A stretch of DNA of 64,000 nt from contig OU452198.1 in assembly GCA_911728435.2 (NCBI GenBank), forward strand, positions 39,833,902 to 39,897,901, given 5' to 3'. The position numbers were made by a program, and so were the translations under genes. Shown here piece after piece: positions 39,101-51,100 of this stretch. The first letter of the stretch is position 1, and each line of letters begins with the position of its first letter. The notes beneath the pieces were generated by a model. That model made no database searches. It was not told the origin of the DNA and was given only the letters and a program-made list of their open reading frames with translations. The stretch comes from Apoderus coryli (lineage: Eukaryota; Arthropoda; Insecta; Coleoptera; Attelabidae).

Positions 39101-42100
39101 ACACGGAAAAAAATCTCCACTTATACCAAGTGGGATAATCTTTATTCAAGTGCTTAGTTTGTTCTTCAAGTTATTCTTAATCCAAGTAGTAATATAAAGT
39201 GTCAAAAAAATTATCATCTTTATGCAATAATAAAATATTATTGATCAGGTATCAGTACTTGAATTAAATGATAAGGCATACTAAATTTTCTGGCATTTAC
39301 TTTAACAACTAGATAATATTCGATGGTCAAACATAATCGAAAACAATTTAGTGTATTTAGATCAAGTTTAGTTTAGTTAGTTTCGTATTAAGTATATTTT
39401 GGATTTAATTGTCATAAAGCTATATATTTCATACAATAATCCATTATGCTTAATCCAAGATTTACCGATCTATACCGAAGAATAATTATTATAATTTCAT
39501 AAAATAGTCCATACCAATATTTTTATAAAAAAATAGATGAAACACTTTGAGAAAAAGGTTTATTAGCTTTTTTGCACAATTGGTGTAATAAATCACGGTT
39601 TTGAAAATATTTTCATAAAATTAAAAAATAAACAGAAAAATCTAAACCATTAAAAATGTTATTTTTGATATACCCTGTATAGTAATCGTAAATTTGGTAT
39701 TTGAAATTGTAGTTTCGGCACAAGCAGACGTTTTTATAAAGAAAGACTTTTTCTTCTAAATCTGCAAATAAAAAAGTTTTTCCTCTTCCGAACTCTATCC
39801 CTGGACAGATTGTAGATTAGATTTTTAATATATAATCTTTTATTACCTTTTAAAATCCATTAATGAAAAAAAAAAACACATATAAGATGCAATTATTTGT
39901 TTATGGCATGAATATTTTCTGAATTGGATTCGTAGGTACTTCAATTTGCAAAACTGTATATTATTATGCTATGGTTTTTAAAAGTGAACAATTATTTTTG
40001 ATTTGAAAGAGACACCAAAAAAATTGCTGCTGGAATTAAAGTTCAGTTCATTACCAGTACTTGGAATGAGAACTTTTATAATCTAAAAATTTTACTTTAA
40101 AGTAAACAAAATACATTTTTATGAAGGAGACAATAGGTATTTTTTTTTAAAGAAGCAAAATTCTCATGTAATTATTTTCTTGAATTGAAAAAAAAACACA
40201 AGACTGCCTGCTGCATACATTTACCGCCATCTTGACAGTCGTTTAACCAGTTTTCCCATTGGGCCGGCCATTTTTCCCATTTTTATTATACACCACACGA
40301 AAAATAAACACACAAAAGAAGAGGTTTTACCACAATAAAAATGATTCATAATAAAGTAATACGGGGATATCATGCAATGCGTTTTTTACCCATTTTCAAT
40401 GTATAAAGGGGCCTTCACGCAAGACTGACTACTGTTACTACTTACTTCTTGTTGGTTGATGTTAGATGTTATTATGTATAGAAATATAAGGGGAATCACG
40501 ATGCATATACTTTTTTATTATTTTAATGAAATATGGCATACGTTACACCGGATACGAGGGAGGAGTTATATGTAATTTACACCGACAATGAGGTGTTTCG
40601 TTTTTAACAACTGGTTGAACATACTTTATTGTTAGATAATTGATTAGATATAACAGTAAAACTAATTAATTCGTATATTGGTAACTTACATATGTTCTAT
40701 CAAAAAATAGTGACTAAGACACTTAGTCAGTCTTTGTTAATTCTATAGACGAGACATTAGCATCATTAAATGTAGAATTTTGTTTGATTGGTTGTTGGAC
40801 AGTTATTTTGCCAACCAGATTTTAAAATATTAGTTCTATTGTTGAATAATTCTTTCTTTTTCTTGGGTATTCTATTGATTTTTACTAATCTATGTTCTCC
40901 AATACCTAGGGGAGAGTGGGCCACGTTGAGACATTTTTAGTTTTTGTCACTGAGTAATACTCGTATATTAAAAAAGAAAAAGTAACAATCGCTTATTATT
41001 CATCACTCTATTGCAAACATATTTTGTAATATTTAGTGGCAATACCTCCAATCACAAAGTGATAATTTTAAAATTAAAGAAACATGTTTTTGTCCCATAG
41101 TATAGCCCTCTTTATGGGCCACTATGAGACGTGAAATGAAAGATCTAAAATTAAATAAAAAATTATTGGATATTTACATTATTAACAAAAAATATAGGTA
41201 GGTACAAACCAAAAAAAAATCCTTTTTTTAACGTAAAAATAATGTGAATTCTGTAACCTAGAATTAACCTTAAAACTAGTTATCGATATTATCAAACTCA
41301 ATAGGGCCGGGAGATGCCCACATGTGCAAGCGCGCATCGACGTGATTATGATATCGCAGTATCTAGTCGCGTGGATGGTGGTTGGATGGGTGGACGGTGC
41401 TCCCGGTCGAGTCGGTAGACTTGCCTATGCCAAGTAGTTATTGACTATATAGCCGTGGGTGCTGGCATCTGGCGGTCGATGACCGTGGTTCGGATTCCAC
41501 GCTAAACTGTAGGTCCAAGAATTACAAAGATGGCTGTATTACCTAGAAAGGGAAGGAAGGAAGGAAGGGGTTAAACTCAATACCAAAACTGATAAAAGCT
41601 TGCTGCCGTTTCCTTCTTCGCGATTTTACACATGGCGGTGAACATACTGAATATCAGATGCATACAAAGGCCGTATCTGCAACTGTTGGAAATACGAACG
41701 ATTTTTTTATTTTACAAAAAACTAACATTAAAATCATTATCTTTTTTTCCAAAAACTTTGGCCACATAAAATACAGATTTTTTATCATGAAATTCGATCA
41801 AAACATATGCGTTAATATTATTGTTTTCGTTTAGGGCAAAATCTGTGAATGACTCACAGTCTGATGACTCAGACCCAAATGAAGTTCCTTGCTGCCCCAT
41901 GACGACATATTTGCTATTCTTTTTGAATTTAATTCAACTCTTCTTTTTGTTCCTTGCGAGCGTTTCAAAGATTGCTTCCTCTTCTTACTTTTCGGGTGTG
42001 TCCGTTATAATTTTGCTTCGACCTGTATTTCCTTGTTTCAATTTTCCGTTTCTTGGTCTTTGGAAATCCAAAAAGTTCTTGGGGTGACAGAGTCTCAAAG

Positions 42101-45100
42101 TAGCCCAAAAGCATACCGATCAGTTTTATGAAATTTTCTAAATAAAACTCTCCCCTACTATAAGTGCTACCTACTAACTACATATTATAACTACAAAAAA
42201 AAAGTTCTTATATTGTATTTTTTCATTGTTTAGTTACAGTTCACCTATCATACACCTATCAATTTGTTTTATTTCTATTTTATAGCCTACAACAGGGCAA
42301 AATGTATCTACATCAGTCTTACCAAAGGCGAATTTCTACACAAAATAATTTCCGCACATTGTCAAATGGGTTTATTTTCTATTATAAGATAATATGATAT
42401 GATATAGGGCGAATTAGTCACGATATTCAATTAAATGTTATTATCACTTTTACAAGCTAAAACAATTTGTAACAATATGTCTATGTGTATATTGGTTAAT
42501 ATTTCGAAAGCGTTAATTTCGAAGGCACAAAAAACCACTTCAACGTGGATTTGCAATAATATTATCACCTGTGGCGGTATTTCATTGATACAGCAACTAA
42601 TTTGAACCTTCAATACTTGGGTGGTCGCGGGTTTGTTGGCACAAACCTGTGACTTCAGATAACCCCACAGCCTGAAGCCCAAAGGTTTTAAATCACAAGC
42701 ACGTCGCGGCCAATTCCGGTCATTGGTCACCAACCCGGGATATGACAGTCAATATTTCACGAGCAGTATGACATGTTGCACCATCCTGCTGAAAAATTGC
42801 ATTATCATAGCACGAAAACCATCACCATTCACCGTTAATGAAACACTGTGCAATTATTCCTCCATACCACGCTGCACACCAAATAGTGACTCGTGCATTG
42901 CTTTTTGATGAATCATTGGTGGATTTTCGAAGCCCCAAATGCGGCAGTTGCCGATTACCGTAGCCATCGGCATCGAGGTGAAAATGGGCCTCATCACTGA
43001 AAATGATTTTGTTCGCAGTATCGGCATTCACTTCTGTGTGCGCAGAGAACCAATTGGTGAACTCTGTTCGCTGTGCATGGCCTGTTGGCCAAAGTTGTTC
43101 AGTCAATTCAATTTTACGCTGAGGAGCCGCAGTTGTAATGCCCAATGCTTGTAAACGATGATTTGTTCTACCTTTCACATCACTAACTGAACCAGTCCTT
43201 TCGAATTTTTCACTTTACGAATGGCCTTAAATATTGAACCCATTATCTGACTTATTATTATTTTAAAGTACCTAATCAGTATTTTCACACCAGTATAACC
43301 AATAACACCTTTCTGACTGTTTGGACTCATTGTTTGGTTGATGAATCTTCTACAGACACCTTGAGAGAATCAATGCATGAGTGCGACGGGGTTCGAACGG
43401 ATAATTGGGCTAGTTCTTAGTAGCTCCTTTTTCTAGCAACGATCTCGCGAAGTATTTTCTGTAATGTTTGGGGTAATTGTCTTCTATATTCAAGTAAATA
43501 AATAGAATGTGTGATTTTATTGATATCCCTAAGAACTCGAAAGAGTTCCCTTAGGGGGTTTTATGTATCGAATTTGGCAATCTATAGCTATCTAAAGCAA
43601 ATCCTATGAATCTATAGTCTGCTCTGCAGAAATGCCTTTAAAACTATCAGAAATGAGGAATAATGAAATTCATACATAATATCTAAGTAGACAAGTTCCG
43701 AAAAAAGTAATTCATTACCACCTGTGGTTTTATTACCCACAAAGCGAGCTGTAATAAATCATTTTCTTTAACACCTATAGGTACATATGTTTGGTATTTT
43801 GCCGCAACTATATGCACAACGATATGGTGAGGGCTGCTACTACTACTTCATATAGGTATATTATTATTGTATCTGAGCCCCAATTTTCACACAAAACATA
43901 ATTACCCCTAATAATCCTAATATATTAGGTACACAAAAATGACGTGCCGGCCGGCTCATCAAAAGAAAACACACACGCAGCGAGGGGGCAACCTTCTTTT
44001 TATTTTTCTTTCGTTTTTTTTCAACACTTTGTAATTAACAAAATGTGGCGAAATTGGATTGTTGCGTTAATGCTTTTTTTGAATAATGAAACAAATTTTG
44101 ATGGCAGATGCAATGTACCTAATGCGAATTTATAATTTGAATTTGTAATGTTAGTTTGAATATAAACTCTATCTTCTCTCACAGTATTTATTTTTAGAAC
44201 GTTCTCGGCACTAAATTAACTAACTACCGATGACTTATATCACATTGTCGTCTAATATCGACGCTTGGATCCTGTGAAAGCAACACATTATTGGTTGATC
44301 TAAGTCCGCATATCGAACAAAACTCCGTACCGTGAATGTTTGTCACGGGGACACGCATTCACTGCTTGACTTCAATGCACTCTAAACGTTGTTGTTACAG
44401 TTCGGAGTTTTGTAACGAGTGTGATCACACCTTAAAACAAACCCTAGTTTCATCTGAACTTTTAATTGATTTGTGAGTACGTTGTGTTTGAATTGAAGCG
44501 ACACTTCATTAGCAATTATGATTTCGTTTCTTGAGCCAATATTGCAATTCCACATGAAAACCAGTTAATGCCCATTAATTTGACTCTATATTGTCCTAAT
44601 GAACCTCTTGGATTGTCTCAGGGCTGGGGTATTCCTCCAGTAGAACTTTTAATGTTCCTTTTCCCATTTACGCAATTCCTCCATCACATAGCTCTTTGTA
44701 ATGCCAAAGATGGGTTTCAGACCGCACCAAGAAGTGTTGGCCACCTCTTTTGCAAGTTGGTCCGCTGTTTCGTTTCCATCCATGCCTTCGTGTCCTGGCA
44801 GCCTGTTGTTGAACTGCCAGTTGCTTTAGAGTCTGTGTGCACTCCCATGCTAGATTATGCAATGGGGCAGTTGAGACAGCACACACGTAATACATGTGAT
44901 TGATAAATAATTTTACGATTTTGTTAGGTAAACAAACAGCAATTTTATTAATAACGAAAGTCTTTAGAATTTTATAGTTAACAGTCAAAAACAACAACTT
45001 GCATTAAACTAAAAACTAAACTTACAATTGACATTAGAAAAAATATTTGACAATATTCAGAAACCTAAGTATAATATATAAAAGAAGATACAATATACAA

Positions 45101-48100
45101 TCATATTGTTTCCTACCATACACAAGTGGCGCCTCCAGTGACAACTGAAATACCTAACTTGCTTAATAAAACGTAAATATCCACAAGTGATGTCTTACAA
45201 CGTTATTTTTGGACAAGTAGCACCAACAAACATTGACAATCCTATAACTGGACTTCACAGGCTAAAGTACAGGGCTGTTGGATTGGGTGGCAGAAACAAA
45301 AAGTTTTCATTCGACAGAAATTACTGTAATATTATAGTAATTTAGATATATAAATATTTAAAATTATATAATATATTTAAAATCGGCAGGCCACAGATTA
45401 ACGGTTTCGAAAATGTATTGATTTGCATCTTTTTTCTTAAATTTACCTTTTATGGAACACAAGACTTAGGTATTAAATTTTTATCGTTAAGTTAATTTAA
45501 AGATCGCCAGATATGTATCATACAATACCAGAGAGTAGCTGTGGCCGGAATCAACGTTAAAATTTCGACAGAATATTTTTCGGTTAAAAAACATGTTATT
45601 TAAACTCCCAATCCAAAATCTGCTCAAGGTCGCTGACTGTCTTAAACGATCAGGTGTTGTATCAGACTAGGGTTACCATCAGACTACTGTGCTTCCACAC
45701 ATCTCCATCTATCTCTCCAATGGCGATTGCAGTGATTACAGATTGTTGGACTAAGGGCTCTGTTGCCGGGAAATATCCCTTGTTAGACAAAATCTTAAAA
45801 CCTTAACACAATACTCAAGAGTACACATTTTTATGATGACCACATAATTTCAATTATTAGTTAGATAGTAACCGCCATTGTATGGTTTTTAGTGATTTCA
45901 ATTGTCAAATTATTTTTTGCGTCTGCGGCTTTTTTTTTTAGTTATTTTTAGCCTTTTCCATAAATCTTTTTAATTAGCCATTGGCAACAATGTTGTGTGT
46001 AAAGTGGTGTAATTTGATGCTCAAGCAGGGATATTTTCAGACTGAAGTGTTGGGAACACTGGTCTAACTGTTGACAATGGTGGTGCCAAGGTCAGTTGAT
46101 AATGAGGTGTCTACAATCAATGGCATTTTCTATATTTAAATTCAAATACTTAATTAAATAACCCACATATAGGTACATATACCTACAGTAAAAAAAAATA
46201 GACCTAAGTGCTACCTACCTAATTTTCCAGGACGTACATAGGCTGAAGTACATAATAACAAAGATAAAAATCATAACAAACATATTAGAAATGGACCAAC
46301 CTGTTAATACAAGTTGCACCTAGATCATGGATGTAATATAGTGTATATTAATTACAAAAATATAATATATAAAAACAACTTCGGGTATAGTTTCGAAGAA
46401 TAATATGGTACGTCATCTTTGGCCCATTAACAACATTTCTTTTATACTTTACCGCGCTTGCACTTGTTCTTTTAGGTCTATTATGTATCTTGATATCTGA
46501 CACCTTCCCTTTTGGCTAGTGCCTTATTTACCGACGCAACAATGTTTCAAATTTCGGTAGATATTCTTATACAGGATGATCCTGTTTTCAATTCAATCAG
46601 CATACAATATTAAGAAAACTTTATATAGGTATACCTACCTAAACATACCTTTCTAAGGATTGTATTTTTTGTGTCATATGCAAGTTTCTTTCCTTGCAGC
46701 TTGTAATTTTGAAGCGCTTCTCTATTTACCTTTACAGCAATACGCAATGTTTTGTTCCGCTATTTATTGTTTCTTGCATTAATTGATTATAACTGATGGT
46801 GCTTATCCAGTAAGAGGTTTCGATCATTAAGTGTTGCTATCACGTTTCGACGTTCAGAGCCTCGAGTACCGAATTCAGAAGTTAGAAAAAAAATCGACTG
46901 CCATTTTCTGCTATCTTGCTTAAATTTCTTAGTCCCTAGGTTTTACTTATACAGGGGTATAACCAATGATCGCCTATTCATATCATGTGTCGTAATTTGA
47001 CTAGAATTTCTTGTTCTACAGAGACATTTGTGGTTTAGGTGTCTGTATGTGCGCGTAATTAATTAGGATTTAGTCTAAGTGTATTCATAACTTTATTTAA
47101 GCATTGAATTTTTTAGTTTGTATATTGTCCTTTAATTGGAAACTGCAAAACGCATTTTACCTTAGGCATTTTTTAATTTAAATTTTATTAAAGAAAAAAG
47201 TATAAGGAGCGAACCAGATTGCCCTTAACAAATAATCAAGAATAATTGAAAAGAACTTTGGGTGCGCCTGTGAGAAACGTATTAAAATAATGGCAATTGG
47301 ATCCGTTTATTTGTATGTTCACCTGTTAGCTAACAACCTCCAACAAATTGGTTTGTAGTTGTCTAATTTAAAAGGAAGCATAACTTTAATTCTCCTCACA
47401 TTATGTATGACACCTTACTTATAAATTTTACGAGGGGACCTTTTTAATTCCGCTGAATAGAGGATAAGAGTAAAAAATAAAAATGAAATATTATGCATTG
47501 CCCTTTGTCATACCAAGATAATCAACGATTTGGGGACTTGCTTCTTCCAGTACACTTTTTTAGATTTCTTAAACACATCTCGGAGTGGTCACCTCGGCTA
47601 TTGGCTTAAAAGCCCAAGCCACTTCTAAACCATTGTTTTCCCTGGGCAAGACTCCTCATAAACCGATGACATCTCTTACGTCAATAAGTAATTTTCTTCA
47701 TTCTTAGTGTGTTTATAATTGTCTGAAGAATAATGATAGATAGATAGATATATATATTCACCATCTTATGTTACAAAACATGTATAGTACGTCAAAAAAG
47801 AACAAAAATTAATCAATCAAAGTTACAGCAACAAAGAAAGGCTTACAAACAAATTAAAATAGCAACAAACTAAAATCTAGAAAAATCTTACAATATCGCT
47901 TCTGAAATAGTCCTCAAAGGTATAAAAAGCTTGAGATATCAAAAATGATTTAATACTTTTGTTAAACTGGACTTCACCAAGGTTCTTTATGTGAGACGGC
48001 AGCTTATTATAAAATTTAACACAATAATAGTCAGAACCGTTCCTAGTCCTCAATAGGCGGTGAAATTCAGGCAATATGTCATTTCGATTTCGCGTACCAT

Positions 48101-51100
48101 AATTATGCATATCAGAGTGAAATGCGAGGCATTGGTTCGAATGTAGCCAAGACAGTTTAAGGGTACAAGGAAGGCAAAGTAAGCAGTCCGTGTTCAACAA
48201 AATACTTTTTACAGCAGTCACGCCAACCGAGCCCCAACATTGTACGTAAACATCTCCTCTGTAGCTTGAAGATTTTCATTGCATGGGAACTATGTCCCCA
48301 GTTCAAAATACCATACGACATACGGGAAACAAAATAACCGTGATATACCGTCAACAGACTGGCGATTGTATGTATTATTGTAATGTATTACTTGTCATTT
48401 ATATTACGTAACGATCTTCAAATTTAATTCAAAAATTGTCTCATATCTGTTTTTTTTTTTGTAAACATTTACAAATTAAAAATATTTGTCTGACATAAGC
48501 TTTGATTTTTTCATTATCTTTGCAGATAAATCAAGCACCAACGAAGGTGGTTCCGATTGTGACAGCGAACCAGGCATTACTCTAAAACGCAAACAACGGC
48601 GATCAAGAACCACATTTACAGCCCATCAATTAGATGAATTGGAGAAAGCATTTGAACGTACCCAGTACCCCGACATATATACCAGAGAGGAACTGGCACA
48701 ACGTACCAAGTTAACAGAGGCCCGTATACAGGTAAACAAAAAATACGACATTAGGTGATTTGTTTTACTAGACATGTTGTCTGCTCTAACACTAGATGTC
48801 GCCTTCTCCACCTTAGTTTGGGAAACTAAAATAATTTCTTGTTTTTCTCTACAGGTGTGGTTTAGCAACAGACGGGCACGCTTACGAAAACAATTATCAA
48901 GTTCAAGTGGATCATATTCATCGTTAGGTGTAACTTATTTAGCTCCCACCACTCCATATGTAGGCTCTATTGGTCAAGGAATCTCTGAATGTGGTTTTAG
49001 TTCGAACAGTGCTACCGGTAGTGCACAAAGTAAGTTGACACTAGTGGAGTAGAATTATTGTATAGGTTGAATCATGTATTAACTACATATTTGTATAACA
49101 CTAGCTTGAAAATCTGCTCAGCTTCAATACTCGAATACAAGACAGGTTTTCTAACATAATGTAATGTCTGAATTGCGAAATGCAATGCAAATTTAAATAC
49201 TAGGAATGAATGGCAGACCAGATCCTTCCTATTACTTGCCTTTACATGATTGGATTCATTATTCTATTCTAATTGCTATGCCCTAAAATAACGTTATTTT
49301 ATTTTCTAGTGACAGATCTGTACGCATCACATGGCGGTCCACCAACATCACCAAACTTGCCTTCATCCGATGTGAAATGGGAACATCCCTTAACTCATAA
49401 TAGTTATCCCAGTCACCATCACAGCGCCCTCTATCCCACAAATACAACAAACTTAGTACCGATTACACAAAACATTACGCCGCCAATTAACACGGATTCC
49501 AATCATATACCATCTAGCCAATCGCCTATGGAGTCTATGGCAATTAGTAGCAATTCGCCTAATTTGGTGGCAAATAATAACAACACCTTACAGCCGATAC
49601 CACCTAGTGATTTAGAATACAAAGATGGAAATGATAACAATTTGCATCATCATACATCATCTGTTAGTCCGCATATTGGCCATGGTCACCATTATGGAAA
49701 TATGCCGCCAACACCTACAAGCCTAGTGACTATGTTGGGACCAAATAGTGGTAAGTTAGGTAACGACATTTTTATTAAATATTTTGCTGCATAAAAACTG
49801 CTCGATTATGTTGTTATTGTTATAGTAATCCTCAAATTTTGGTCAAACTAGACTAATAGAAGCTGGTAAAAATGCTTTTTCTTAATTAAAATGTAATTCT
49901 GTCACTGATGATGAGATTTGTAGTCTTGAAACATGTTTGACATGCTGCCTTTCATGGTTTGAACATACATACGCTTATTGTGTGGAGCTGACGTCGCGCG
50001 TCTTTTATTTATTATAACTCACCGCTCCTCTCCGTAATTACTTCAGAAAATACAGACCCCAGTTTTACTGCAGCCTTAAGAGTTTATTGTAAATTTCTCC
50101 ACATCTTAAGCTGTTAAAAGTTGTCGTACTTTTCTTTTGTATCAACCTATTGTAGGCATATACAACTATATTTGACATAAATTCGATAAAATTTGAAGTC
50201 TGACTTTGTACAACGCTTGTCATAGGCCTCTAATATCATTAATATTGCAAATAGCAGTGGTGATATTGTAATATTGTTAGAATCTTATGCAGTATCAAAA
50301 AAATTAATGATATACAGGGAGTTCCATAAGAAAAACATATGCAATTACGTTTATCTACTACATGATCGACCCTGTATAATTTTCTGTTACGTCGAAAAAT
50401 GGGCAACTTAAAACCAATTGACCGTTGACATGTGCGAGTGTACTTAAATCATCAAATCAGTTTTGTATCGAATAAATTTTACTGAGAAGATTTATTATCT
50501 TACGTCAAAATCAACATTTTCTTAATTCAATACTTATTTACAGTAGTGAAGAAAGTTTTGTAATACTTCAACCTATAATGATATAATAATAATTAATATT
50601 GTAAAATAAGAAGTTCGTAAAACCAGTTGAGTTGATGTTGGTTTTTTTGCTTGTATACTTTTTGAATGTAGCTACTTACATTTGTTACAGTTGTTTTATT
50701 AATTTAAATAAATTGAATGAATTGTTTATTTCACGCTCTATTAGCGCAAAGCGCAATAACTCATTTCTGTATTTATTTATTTTTAATGAACTACAGAAAT
50801 CGATAAATACACAACACGAAAATTTATGTAAGATGTTTATTTTTAATCAATGAGTAAGTCTTGACAAATTGTGTTTTCTCTTTTAAATGTTCAACTTCAC
50901 ATTCAACCTGCATAATGTGATCCACAAACCTCATCAATTACACAATATTCTTATTGTTTCAGGAAACAGTTCGAACAGCAATAACGAGAATGTCGACAAT
51001 GTTACACATCTGCAGCAACAACTAACAAATTGGCAGATTTCTCCATCACATCACATCCGGAATTTAAGTCCCACCTCAACCACACATCATCAACCAATTA

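Noticed and set aside
43380..43410. tRNA gene at GGGTTCGAAC
   Set aside because: No acceptor stem, D arm or anticodon arm can be formed around the B-box-like string.
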